Source: Exiguobacterium acetylicum (lineage in GTDB: Bacteria; Bacillota; Bacilli; Exiguobacteriales; Exiguobacteriaceae). From it: a stretch of DNA of 64,000 nucleotides. The notes under the pieces are model-generated. The model was given only the letters and a program-made list of their open reading frames with translations. It did no database searches and was not told the DNA's origin. The DNA lies in assembly GCF_019890935.1 (NCBI RefSeq), contig NZ_CP082333.1:212001-276000 (forward strand), read 5' to 3'. Positions 1 to 7,478 of the stretch are shown in pieces. Made by a program: the position numbers and the translations under genes. Within the stretch, counting starts at the first letter, position 1, and the number at the start of each line of letters is the position of its first letter.

Positions 1-398
1 ACGCGTATGCGGATCAAATCATTAATATGACAGACTATCCGGACATCAATGATTTGATGCAGATTGCGGATATTCTGATTACGGATTATTCGTCTGTCAT
101 CTTCGAGTTTGCCTTGTTGCAGAAGCCGATGATTTTTCTCGTCAACGATTTGCAGTCATATAAAGCAGAACGCGATTTCTACTTTCCATACGAAACCTTC
201 GTGCCGGGACCAATCGTGTCGACGTTTGAAGACGTCATTGCTTGGATTAAACGTGGACAATTCGATACACAGAAAATCGAGACATTCGCGAATCAGTTCT
301 TTACGTATCAGGATGGAGAAGCGACCAAACGAATCGTCGACCATATGTTATATGACACGATTCCAGAGGCGCCTGTCTATACGAAAACACCAGTGTGA
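1..398 (+). CDS. CDP-glycerol glycerophosphotransferase family protein, C-terminal fragment
   Basis: Only the last ~131 residues are in the window; the reading frame is open from base 3 and the start lies to the left. The fragment carries the ITDYSSVIFEFALLQKP motif typical of the C-terminal nucleotide-binding region of the TagB/TagF family. These enzymes move glycerol-phosphate units from CDP-glycerol onto a growing teichoic acid chain at the inner face of the membrane. The protein ends shortly after an acidic, Phe/Tyr-rich stretch usual for the family. Which member (primase or polymerase) cannot be told from the fragment. A strong terminator follows directly, so this is the last gene of its transcript. 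Confidence 0.85.
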   Translation, partial: AYADQIINMTDYPDINDLMQIADILITDYSSVIFEFALLQKPMIFLVNDLQSYKAERDFYFPYETFVPGPIVSTFEDVIAWIKRGQFDTQKIETFANQFFTYQDGEATKRIVDHMLYDTIPEAPVYTKTPV

Positions 399-404
399 AT
401 ACAG

Positions 405-463
405 AAAAACGTTCCGATTGCGTCTCCATTTGGGGAGAGAGACGTCATCGGAACGTTTTTATT
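405..463. terminator. Bidirectional intrinsic terminator
   Basis: The arm at 405-418 (AAAAACGTTCCGAT) pairs with its exact complement at 447-460, with T-runs on both sides. It can serve the teichoic acid gene on the plus strand and the converging nitroreductase on the minus strand. Confidence 0.85.
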
Positions 464-518
464 TTTGAATTGGGGCTTGATTGGCGCGAGCAGGGGTAGC
501 TCGCAGAATGCGCACCTC

Positions 519-1076
519 TTAAAAGTGCGTCAACTTGTCCTTTGCGGACGTTCTCGGTTTGACAGGTGGAACGATGGCAGGCCAGCCGATTTGAATGACG
601 CCGAGAACGCGTTCGTTTTCAGAAGCGTCAACGAGTGAGGCATACTCTGGTGTGAACCAGTGTTTCCCGCTCTTCCAGCAACACCCAAGACCTCGTTCTG
701 TTGCTACCAACTGCAGGTTTTGAATCATCGCAGCTGTTGCAAGTGTATCCTCGAGCTGTTGATCCGGTGTCCCTTGTACCTGACAAAGTACCGTTAAATA
801 AACCGGAACTTCCCGTAATTTTTGTTCAGCCTGTTGACGTTGTTCAGACGTTTTCGTCTCGAATTGACCACGCGCTGTCAGCAATTCCATCAAGGCATCG
901 ACATACCGTGTTTGTCCGTCTTCGATTGCGAGAACAAAGCGCCAAGGCTCTCTTAATTTATGATTCGGGGCATAAATCGCCGTGTCGAGTAATGCTTCTA
1001 CCAATTCGACCGGAACGGGTTGTTCCGTATAGGACCGGATCGACCGGCGTGTTTCGATCACTTGTTGGGCATGCAT
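519..1076 (-). CDS. Nitroreductase family protein
   Basis: A 185-residue flavin-dependent NAD(P)H oxidoreductase of the nitroreductase fold. It shows the N-terminal RRSIR motif that contacts FMN phosphate, then APNHKLREPWRF and the C-terminal GLGCCWKSG and LGVIQIGWPA stretches. The ATG at 1076 is chosen because a GAGGAG ribosome binding site sits 9 bases upstream; an in-frame ATG at 1085 would touch that site. A Fur-box-like palindrome lies about 40 bases upstream of the start, so expression is probably raised in low iron. A role in reducing ferric-siderophore complexes or flavins is possible but is inference; the physiological substrate is unknown. Confidence 0.85.
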   Translation of the reverse strand: MHAQQVIETRRSIRSYTEQPVPVELVEALLDTAIYAPNHKLREPWRFVLAIEDGQTRYVDALMELLTARGQFETKTSEQRQQAEQKLREVPVYLTVLCQVQGTPDQQLEDTLATAAMIQNLQLVATERGLGCCWKSGKHWFTPEYASLVDASENERVLGVIQIGWPAIVPPVKPRTSAKDKLTHF

Positions 1077-1115
1077 CCGTTTCATCTCCTCACTGAGTAC
1101 TTTTTCACTATAAAT

Positions 1116-1134
1116 GATAACGATTATCATTGTC
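1116..1134 (-). promoter_or_regulatory. Fur-box-like operator
   Basis: GATAACGATTATCATTGTC matches 16 of 19 positions of the classical Fur box and contains a near-perfect 7-1-7 palindrome at 1115-1129. It lies just upstream of the nitroreductase start on the minus strand, in the expected promoter region. Confidence 0.7.
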
Positions 1135-1152
1135 AACGTTATTTGTCAGAAA

Positions 1153-1187
1153 ACAAAAAAAGACGATTCCCGATAGGAAATCATCTT
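1153..1187 (-). terminator. Intrinsic terminator of the membrane protein gene
   Basis: On the minus strand an AAAGATGATTTCC arm pairs with GGGAATCGTCTTT (one wobble) and is followed by a run of seven T. It lies 15 bases beyond the stop codon at 1202. Confidence 0.75.
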
Positions 1188-1201
1188 TCGTTGTATTCGG
1201 G

Positions 1202-1759
1202 TTAAGAGGCTTTTCGTTCCTCGTCTTGATCTTGAGCAACAGTCGTTAGTTTCTTTTTCATAAGACGAATCCGGTATAGGGCAAATAGATAATGGGCGAA
1301 ATAGATCGTAAAACCAAGGAAAATCGTTAATGCTACATGAATTTGAACGCCGGGAACAGCATGAAGCTGAATGAAGAGCAAGACAGACATTGCCATCGTA
1401 TAAAGCACCATTTCCACCGATTGTGGCATGACGCGTTGACGTTTTAAGAAAAAGGAACGCATGAGTGGCAGGACGACGAGACTGACGAGACGATCAACCA
1501 GTCCGATGACGAGCACGCTGATCACCATCGCTAAACCATTTTCAAAAGCGATTAACCGTGGGAAGACAAGATAGGTGACGAGTAATAGTGGTCCAACTAA
1601 TAAAAAGATTGAAATCGAGGCACGTGCGAATACGAAGAGCCCGTTGACACTTGTTAAAAAGGCACGAACGATCTTTTGTGACCAAGGGGACGGTCGACCA
1701 ACTTGCCAAGCAAAACAACAAGCAAAGATGAACGCATAAAATTGCAGAAAGGCAACCAT
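1202..1759 (-). CDS. Uncharacterised multi-pass membrane protein
   Basis: The 185-residue product has about five hydrophobic segments (roughly residues 1-20, 45-68, 75-95, 117-137 and 140-160) and a charged, basic/acidic C-terminal tail. I do not recognise a family motif. The start is well supported: AAAGGAG lies 7 bases upstream of the ATG. It is monocistronic, with its own terminator downstream and a palindromic element upstream that ends the preceding transcript. It could be a small integral membrane protein of unknown role; nothing in the sequence points to transport or enzymatic residues. Confidence 0.7.
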   Translation of the reverse strand: MVAFLQFYAFIFACCFAWQVGRPSPWSQKIVRAFLTSVNGLFVFARASISIFLLVGPLLLVTYLVFPRLIAFENGLAMVISVLVIGLVDRLVSLVVLPLMRSFFLKRQRVMPQSVEMVLYTMAMSVLLFIQLHAVPGVQIHVALTIFLGFTIYFAHYLFALYRIRLMKKKLTTVAQDQDEERKAS

Positions 1760-1850
1760 AAAGCATCTCCTTTAGATATGAAACTCATTGTCCCTAGTGT
1801 ATCGATTTTAGGGCTGAAGTGCAAAGAAGAACTTTTCGTAAAGTATAAGA

Positions 1851-2098
1851 AAAGAGGCTGACTCAAAAAAGAATGACGCGTCTTTTCACGCCCTTTCCTC
1901 AGGCGAGACACAAGCCAGTTTTCCTGCTTTATTCAAGCAGGAAAGCGGGTCTTGTTTGTCTCTGACAGCGCAAAGATGCGCTTTTTCCTGTAGGAGTTGC
2001 GTGAAACGCGTCATTCTTTTTGTTATGAGGTAAGGGTGGCAGATCATCATTCTGCCACCCTTATCTTTGTGGAAACTGACTTTTGAGTCAGCTCCTTT
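1851..2098. repeat. 248-bp palindromic repeat-like (MITE-like) element
   Basis: The outer ends are near-perfect inverted repeats: 1851-1868 against 2081-2098, 16 of 18 matching. A second inner pair, 1866-1891 against 1999-2021, differs only by a 3-base insertion. Inside are further hairpins: TTCCTGCTTT/AAGCAGGAA (1921-1943), GCGCAAAGATGCGC (1968-1981), and a 12-bp perfect stem AAGGGTGGCAGA at 2032-2062. The element fills the gap between two minus-strand genes and starts 6 bases from the stop of the efflux pump gene, so it may also end that transcript. No transposase is present. Confidence 0.65.
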
Positions 2099-2104
2099 CG
2101 TCAA

Positions 2105-3796
2105 TCAATCCAGATTCGGTTCTTTTTTTCCGTGCAAGAAGAAGGACAGAATCAGTGCAAGCGCAGATAAGACGGTAGCAATCCAGAACGCATCGGTGAT
2201 TCCTTGGATCGTCGCTTGTTTCGTCAGCATCGTAAACCAACTCGTTGAAGCGGCTTGTGAGCTACCCAACTGTTGTCCAAGATCGTTTAAATGTTGCGAA
2301 AGCGTCGGGTCGAGCGTCGTAAACTGATTCGCGTCGTCTGCCAAGTGAGCCGTCGTTTGACGGGTCATGACGGTGACGAGAATTGCCGTTCCGATGGAGC
2401 CGGCGACTTGACGAAGTGTGTTTTGGGTCGCGTTTCCGTGTGGGATCATCTTCATCGGTAAAGCGTTCATACCGGCAGTCATGATTGGCATCATGATGAA
2501 TGCCATACCGAATGACCGAAGCATGTAGATGCCCATGATGGAATAATACGACGTATCCATGTTTAATTGCGTCAATTCCCATGTCCCGTACGTCATCAAC
2601 GTCAAACCGAAGATAGCGAGCGGTCGAATACCGAAGCGGTCAAATAAACGACCGGCAATCGGTCCGGTGATTCCCATGATCAGTGATCCGGGCAAAAGGA
2701 GAAGACCTGAATCGACCGGTGAAAAACCGCGAATGCTTTGAAGGTAAATCGGTAAAAGCAACATCCCGCCGAACAAGGCCATCGTGACGATGACATTGAT
2801 GAAGAGGGTGAACGAAAATTCCGGAACCTTTAACACACGAATATTCAACATTGGATCTTCCATCGACAGCTCACGCATTGCAAAAGCAGCAATTCCAATT
2901 AAGCCGATGACGATCGTGCTGATGACGATCGGGCTATCCCAGCCGTCATTCCCGGCTTCACTGAATCCGTAAAGGAGACTCCCGAATCCGATCGTACTAA
3001 ATAAGACGCCCAGTGCGTCGAAAGAAGGTTTCGAGAGTGGCTGCGTCAGGCGGAACCAGGCTGTACCGAGTAACAATGTCACTAATCCAAAGAACGACAT
3101 CGCATAAAACATGACGTGCCAGTCATAGTTTTGGATGACATATCCCGTGATCGTAGGTCCGACAGCAGGAGCCAGAATCATCGCGATTCCGAGCATTCCC
3201 ATGGCAGCACCGCGCTTATGCGGTGGGAACAATGTCATGAAGACGTTTGATCCGAGTGGCATCAAGATACCAGCCCCCGCTGCCTGAACGACACGACCGA
3301 TCATCATGACCGGGAAGTTCATTGCCATCGAACAGATGACCGATCCGAAGAAAAACAGTGTCATCGAAGCGAGAAACAGCTGGCGGAACGTATAGCTTCG
3401 CATCAAAAAGGCACTAATCGGAATCAAAATCCCGTTGACGAGCATGAAGCCCGTCGTCAACCACTGGGCAGTGGACGTCGACACGTTAAAGTCATTGATC
3501 AGAACCGGTAACGCGACATTGATCAACGTTTGGTTCAAAATAGCAATGAACATACCGATGAGTAAGACCGTCAGTACTTTCGGAATACTGACGTTTTCAG
3601 TCGATACCTGCTTAGAAGGTGCTGCGACTGGTGGTGTCACGGTCATCGTCGGTTCCGCCTCGAGGGATTCCTCAAGAGTCGGTCCGTCCGTCGCCAGCGC
3701 CGTGTCGGATGAGCGACTTCGACGGGCGATCCAGTTGACGCCGATAATGATCAGAATCGTGAACGCACTGTATCCGAACAAGAAGGTAGTAGACAT
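2105..3796 (-). CDS. DHA2 family (EmrB/QacA-type) multidrug MFS exporter
   Basis: The 563-residue protein is a 14-segment drug:proton antiporter of the major facilitator superfamily. Family marks include LNQTLINVALPVL at the first conserved helix, GRVVQAAGAGI, and antiporter motif C, LAPAVGPTITG, near residues 208-218. It has an unusual N-terminal addition: a hydrophobic segment at about residues 8-22, then an acidic/proline-rich linker, before the MFS domain starts near residue 72. This start is supported by AAGGAGGG 6 bases upstream of the ATG. The gene follows the membrane fusion protein gene by 12 bases, so the two form an EmrA/EmrB-like pump. The divergent TetR gene is the likely regulator. 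Substrates are unknown. Confidence 0.9.
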   Translation of the reverse strand: MSTTFLFGYSAFTILIIIGVNWIARRSRSSDTALATDGPTLEESLEAEPTMTVTPPVAAPSKQVSTENVSIPKVLTVLLIGMFIAILNQTLINVALPVLINDFNVSTSTAQWLTTGFMLVNGILIPISAFLMRSYTFRQLFLASMTLFFFGSVICSMAMNFPVMMIGRVVQAAGAGILMPLGSNVFMTLFPPHKRGAAMGMLGIAMILAPAVGPTITGYVIQNYDWHVMFYAMSFFGLVTLLLGTAWFRLTQPLSKPSFDALGVLFSTIGFGSLLYGFSEAGNDGWDSPIVISTIVIGLIGIAAFAMRELSMEDPMLNIRVLKVPEFSFTLFINVIVTMALFGGMLLLPIYLQSIRGFSPVDSGLLLLPGSLIMGITGPIAGRLFDRFGIRPLAIFGLTLMTYGTWELTQLNMDTSYYSIMGIYMLRSFGMAFIMMPIMTAGMNALPMKMIPHGNATQNTLRQVAGSIGTAILVTVMTRQTTAHLADDANQFTTLDPTLSQHLNDLGQQLGSSQAASTSWFTMLTKQATIQGITDAFWIATVLSALALILSFFLHGKKEPNLD

Positions 3797-3808
3797 GAAC
3801 GTCCCTCC

Positions 3809-4465
3809 TTAATCCTTATGAATGCGGACGGTCACATTCATACCAGGTCGAATGTCGAGTGATTTTTCTTGCGAGAGTGAGACTTTAACAGGAATGACTT
3901 GTGCGACTTTCGTGTAGTTCGCATTTCCGTTTGAAGAAGGCATCATTGAGAACGTGGAAGCCGTCGTCATACCGATTTGCTCGACTTCACCAGAAAGTGT
4001 CGTGTCCGGGTAGCTGTCGACGTAAACATCCACTGTTTGTCCGACTTTGATTTCATCGATTTCTGTTTCTTCGATGTTCGCTGTGACCCAAAGGTCGTTT
4101 AAGTCAAAACCATATGCAAGAGGTGTACCTGCTGCGACGAAGCCGTTCTTTGTCGCCATCGACTGAACGATCGTTGCTTTTGAGGGCATTGAAACCGAGA
4201 GATCCGTCGGTTTTTGTCCGGCTTGTGCCGTCATGACGTGTCCGACTGTTGCGCCACTGGCAAGTGATTCGCCTGTTTTCGCAGACCAGTCTGTTAATTT
4301 ACCAGCGCTTGGGCTCGCAACCGTTATCATCTTACCGTCGATTTTCGCATTGTCTGTTTTGACATAGCTCGTTGCTTGATCGTAATAGTAGTATCCGACA
4401 ACACCACCACCGATTAAAACGATGAGTGTCACGATATTGATGATCAATAATTTTTTCATACTCAT
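3809..4465 (-). CDS. EmrA/HlyD-like membrane fusion (adaptor) protein
   Basis: A 218-residue adaptor with one N-terminal membrane anchor (about residues 5-25), then a lipoyl/barrel-sandwich region beginning YVKTDNAKIDG, and a beta-barrel region with LWVTANIEETEIDEIKVGQ and RPGMNVTVRI. It is short for the family and lacks the long coiled-coil hairpin, as is common in Gram-positive EmrA-like proteins. The start at 4465 (MSMKKLL) follows an AAAGGA site at a rather long spacing of 13 bases; the second in-frame ATG is 6 bases later. First gene of the pump operon, divergent from the TetR gene. Confidence 0.85.
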   Translation of the reverse strand: MSMKKLLIINIVTLIVLIGGGVVGYYYYDQATSYVKTDNAKIDGKMITVASPSAGKLTDWSAKTGESLASGATVGHVMTAQAGQKPTDLSVSMPSKATIVQSMATKNGFVAAGTPLAYGFDLNDLWVTANIEETEIDEIKVGQTVDVYVDSYPDTTLSGEVEQIGMTTASTFSMMPSSNGNANYTKVAQVIPVKVSLSQEKSLDIRPGMNVTVRIHKD

Positions 4466-4499
4466 AGGTGTGTTAGCATCCTTTCTTGTGTACAATCGA

Positions 4500-4531
4500 T
4501 TCAAAAAAAGTACTCCTCTGGGGGGAGGAGT
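4500..4531 (-). promoter_or_regulatory. Terminator-like hairpin in the leader of the efflux operon
   Basis: On the minus strand ACTCCTC pairs with GAGGAGT over a 6-base C-rich loop and is followed by AC and seven T. It lies between the putative operator and the adaptor start, so it could attenuate the operon. The stem is only 7 bp, so this is tentative. Confidence 0.4.
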
Positions 4532-4549
4532 AATTAATATAGTTAATTA
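4531..4549. promoter_or_regulatory. Candidate TetR-type operator
   Basis: TAATTAATATAGTTAATTA is an AT-rich inverted repeat (7 of 8 arm bases matching) located in the divergent intergenic region between the adaptor gene and the TetR gene, where an autoregulatory operator is expected. Confidence 0.4.
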
Positions 4550-4657
4550 TATGGAACGTTAGCTAACAAACAACCGACAATTTCCGACAAAATGTTGGAA
4601 AAATAGATGATAACGGATTCATTAATGAAAAGATGGTGAAAAAGGAGTGAAATATGG

Positions 4658-5263
4658 ATGAATGAGAGCCGTGATCCCCGACCAAAACGGTCACGTGACC
4701 GTATTACGATGGAATTATTTCGTTTACTGAAGACGCACAGCTTCTCGAGCATTACTGTCAAAATGTTGACGGATGGAGCAGGTGTGAATCGTTCGACCTT
4801 CTACGCACACTATACGGATAAGTATGATTTGCTCGACCAAGTCGTTGAGGAGCAAATGAAAGCACTTGAACAAGCGATTCGGATCACGGGTACAGGAATT
4901 GTCTTTCCGACAGTCGAGCAGGTGAGTCGCTATTTTGCTCGTTTGTTCATTCATATCGAAGAAAATGAACTATTCTATCAGACGATGCTCGTTCAAGGAC
5001 CGATCAAAACGTTCATCTCTCGTTTTCTCGATACATTGAAAGAGAATTATCGAATTGTGTTTCGACCGCAAATCACAGAAGAAGCTACGTTCGTCGATCG
5101 GGACTTATTATTGAACTATGTTATTGGTGGACAGTTAGGATTGTTGATTTCTTGGTTACGAAACGGTCGACCGTATTCATCAGAATACATGGCAGAACAA
5201 TTAAGTCGGATGATTGTTTTCGGAACGGTTGAAAGCATCGGTTTTCCTAAAGAGACGGAATGA
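4658..5263 (+). CDS. TetR/AcrR family transcriptional regulator
   Basis: A 201-residue regulator with an N-terminal helix-turn-helix at about residues 15-60; the recognition part reads GAGVNRSTFYAHYTDKYDLL, the typical TetR signature. The rest is a helical ligand-binding domain. The start at 4658 is taken because AAAGGAG lies 10 bases upstream; the ATG four bases earlier is out of frame. The gene is divergent from the adaptor/DHA2 pump operon and probably represses it, releasing DNA when a pump substrate binds. That pairing is inferred from position. Confidence 0.88.
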   Translation: MNESRDPRPKRSRDRITMELFRLLKTHSFSSITVKMLTDGAGVNRSTFYAHYTDKYDLLDQVVEEQMKALEQAIRITGTGIVFPTVEQVSRYFARLFIHIEENELFYQTMLVQGPIKTFISRFLDTLKENYRIVFRPQITEEATFVDRDLLLNYVIGGQLGLLISWLRNGRPYSSEYMAEQLSRMIVFGTVESIGFPKETE

Positions 5264-5270
5264 AGACGTA

Positions 5271-5297
5271 AAAAAGACACTCCCCTACGGAAGTGTC
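5271..5297. terminator. Bidirectional terminator between convergent genes
   Basis: GACACTCCCCTACGGAAGTGTC forms a stem-loop between the TetR gene (plus) and the diguanylate cyclase gene (minus). The T-run follows on the minus strand. Confidence 0.75.
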
Positions 5298-5305
5298 CCA
5301 TTAGT

Positions 5306-6406
5306 TTAAGCTTGTCGGAATGCAAGTTCTTTCGTATAAATCGTACTCCGGTTCCGTCCGCTTTCTTTTGAGTAATACAACGCTTTATCTGCCTGTTGTA
5401 ATGCTTCAAGTGACGTGTGCGAACCACTAGAATGTGAAATCCCAAGTGAGATCGTGATTTGCAGATCAGGTACATCTGCTGTCGGGAACAGGTTACGTGC
5501 GACCGTCAACCGAGCTAGTTCTGCTATTTTTTGCGCTTCTTTCGCCGAAGTACTTGGTAAGATGATTAAAAATTCTTCACCACCGTACCGTCCGACGAGG
5601 TCGTCTGGACGCGTCAAGGAAGCGAGAGTCATGCCGAGTTGGCGTAACACATCATCGCCCGCATCATGACCATATGTATCATTGACATGCTTGAAGAAAT
5701 CGATATCGATGAGCACAAGTGAATAGCCTTGATCGGTCGAACCGACAAGCGATAGCGAGTCATCCAGACGACGGCGATTGGCGAGCCCTGTCAAAGCATC
5801 CGTCATGGCGAGTTTCTGCTGATACTGGATGTTTTCGAAGTGACGGCGTAATTCCGTCAGTAATCGAAAGGCAACAAAGCCAGCTAATAAATTAAAGAAG
5901 ACGTACGCAATCGAGATTTTAAAGAATGTCGACCAGCTGTGCGTCAAGATGTAGATGGCGGGTAACGAATAGAGAATACCGACCAACACCATAAGTTGAA
6001 AATGACGCATCGAGACATGGACGAATCGACGAATGATCCCAATCGTCGTGATGAATAAGACGATGATCAGCGTAGATAAATAAAATCCTTCCATTTGATC
6101 AACTGGTGTTAAAAAGTAACGTGTCCCGATGATCATTGCTCCTGCAACGATGGCGCTTGGGAAACCACCGAACAGCATGGCGATCGCGACGGGAACGATA
6201 CGTAAATCAACACGGGCGACATCGATTTGGATCCCATTGAACATTAATAAGACCGCAATCAGACCAGAGACTGCTCCGAGTATAAGTCGAATGCTCCATT
6301 TGGAGTTCAATGAAATACGCGGTTGATTCCGAAACGGTAAGAACAAGAGAGTAATCGTTGTGAACAGTAGACAAAAGTTAATGATGAATTGATTCATGAT
6401 GGACAA
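5306..6406 (-). CDS. Membrane-bound diguanylate cyclase (5TM-GGDEF)
   Basis: The 366-residue protein has about six N-terminal membrane helices of the 5TMR-LYT sensor type and a C-terminal GGDEF domain from about residue 200. The active site GGEEF is intact, and an inhibitory I-site RPDD sits five residues before it, so the enzyme should make cyclic di-GMP from two GTP and be product-inhibited. The start is placed at a TTG at 6406 because GGGAGGA lies 4-5 bases upstream. The first ATG, 9 bases later at 6397, is too far from this site, and the longer ATG-initiated frame from 6466 runs into a promoter-like TATACT sequence. Monocistronic. Confidence 0.88.
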   Translation of the reverse strand: MSIMNQFIINFCLLFTTITLLFLPFRNQPRISLNSKWSIRLILGAVSGLIAVLLMFNGIQIDVARVDLRIVPVAIAMLFGGFPSAIVAGAMIIGTRYFLTPVDQMEGFYLSTLIIVLFITTIGIIRRFVHVSMRHFQLMVLVGILYSLPAIYILTHSWSTFFKISIAYVFFNLLAGFVAFRLLTELRRHFENIQYQQKLAMTDALTGLANRRRLDDSLSLVGSTDQGYSLVLIDIDFFKHVNDTYGHDAGDDVLRQLGMTLASLTRPDDLVGRYGGEEFLIILPSTSAKEAQKIAELARLTVARNLFPTADVPDLQITISLGISHSSGSHTSLEALQQADKALYYSKESGRNRSTIYTKELAFRQA

Positions 6407-6510
6407 CAAATCCTCCCAACTCCCCCAGCTAACAGATTTCCATATATATACTTCTAGTATACTCAAGTAGATAACGGTTAGACAGAGGGAAATCTTTAGA
6501 CCAAAATAGA

Positions 6511-6537
6511 AAAAACGGTAGAAAATCTACCGTTTTT
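6511..6537 (-). terminator. Intrinsic terminator overlapping the MarR stop codon
   Basis: AAAAACGGTAGA pairs with TCTACCGTTTTT. The stop codon of the MarR gene is part of the stem, and a T-run follows on the minus strand. Confidence 0.85.
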
Positions 6538-6991
6538 AAGAAGATGAAGTAAGGGTATCCTCATCCATCGTCTGTAAAATTTTATCAAAGACATGAACCA
6601 TCGTTTCGAGCTCTTCTTCGGTCAATGTACCGAAGCGGTCTTGTAAATAGTTTTTCCGGACGATTTCGAGATCCCGAAATGCACGTTCCCCGTCCTCCGT
6701 CAAAGCGAGTACGATTGAACGACGATCTTCCGTCGAACGTGTCCGTGTGACATATCCTTGTTTATACAGCTTATCCGTCAAAGCAGTGACTTGACTCGTC
6801 GCGAGCTCAAATTGTTCCGCAAGAAGCGTCGGGCGCTGAGGACCATTTTCAGAAAGGCTTCGTAAGATGAAAAATTCACTCCGAGTCGCCGTTCCTTCAA
6901 ATAGCCGGTTAAGTTCACGTCGCAGGGTACGAAGAATGACACGCATTTGTTCTTCGAGTCGATAAGTTAGCAAATCACGTTCCTGTGGCAT
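6536..6991 (-). CDS. MarR family transcriptional regulator
   Basis: A 151-residue winged-helix regulator. The recognition helix region reads LLAEQFELATSQVTALTDKL, followed by the wing with the diagnostic TRSTEDRRSIVLALTEDG stretch. Flanking helices should form the dimer. AAAGGA lies 10 bases upstream of the ATG. It is divergent from the lysine-riboswitch permease, but the permease already has its own RNA control. The regulator's target and ligand cannot be read from the sequence. Confidence 0.88.
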   Translation of the reverse strand: MPQERDLLTYRLEEQMRVILRTLRRELNRLFEGTATRSEFFILRSLSENGPQRPTLLAEQFELATSQVTALTDKLYKQGYVTRTRSTEDRRSIVLALTEDGERAFRDLEIVRKNYLQDRFGTLTEEELETMVHVFDKILQTMDEDTLTSSS

Positions 6992-7087
6992 GCAAGCAGC
7001 ATCCTTTCTCTCAGTGGACTTCTACCATTTAGTGTACTAAACATATCGGATTTTTACCATCGACTACCCGATATTCGAAAAAGGCAA

Positions 7088-7117
7088 TTGACAATTTCGT
7101 GGCGTTTTGTGTAATAT
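7088..7117 (+). promoter_or_regulatory. Vegetative promoter of the lysine-riboswitch transcript
   Basis: TTGACA at 7088-7093 and TAATAT at 7112-7117 are separated by 18 bases. Transcription would begin about 40 bases before the aptamer. Confidence 0.75.
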
Positions 7118-7159
7118 GGCGTAGTAATAACTAACTTAATTCAGTTCTCACTCAACCAG

Positions 7160-7345
7160 TGGGATGGAGGTTGCAATTCTTAAGAGTACGGTTACGGATG
7201 TCGTCAAGCGACAGATGAGGTGATCTGAAAGGAAGAATTGCCGAAATCAATCATCGCTTTGAAGATGATCGATTGGGATTAGATCAAATAGGTCTAATAC
7301 TGTCACAAGTCGGGTATCACCTACTTGTGGAGAGCTATCTTTCAC
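7160..7345 (+). ncRNA. Lysine riboswitch (L box)
   Basis: The conserved L-box blocks appear in order: GGAGGTTGCAATTCTTAAGA (7167-7186), GGTGATCTGAAAGGA (7219-7233), ATTGCCGAA (7238-7246), ACTGTCAC and the closing GGAGAGCTATCTT (7329-7341). These match the aptamer known from lysC and lysine permease leaders. With lysine bound, the downstream terminator should form and switch off the permease gene. The outer boundaries are approximate. Confidence 0.93.
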
Positions 7346-7377
7346 GACGGTAGAATGAGGCGCATCCATTTTATTAT

Positions 7378-7428
7378 GTTGCGTTCTCATCTTCCATCTG
7401 GAAGATGAGGGCGCTTTTTGTTTTTTTC
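7378..7428 (+). terminator. Riboswitch-controlled terminator
   Basis: GCGTTCTCATCTTCC pairs with GGAAGATGAGGGCGC and is followed by a long T-rich tract. It is the expression platform between the lysine aptamer and the permease gene. Confidence 0.9.
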
Positions 7429-7478
7429 ATTCAAAAAGTGTCCTCTCAAAAAAATCTAAACAGAGAGAAGCGAACGAA

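Noticed and set aside
1886-2104. 72-residue open frame on the minus strand inside the palindromic element
   Set aside because: It lies wholly within nested inverted repeats, has no proper ribosome binding site before a credible start, and its composition follows the repeat. I treat it as a non-coding by-product of the element.
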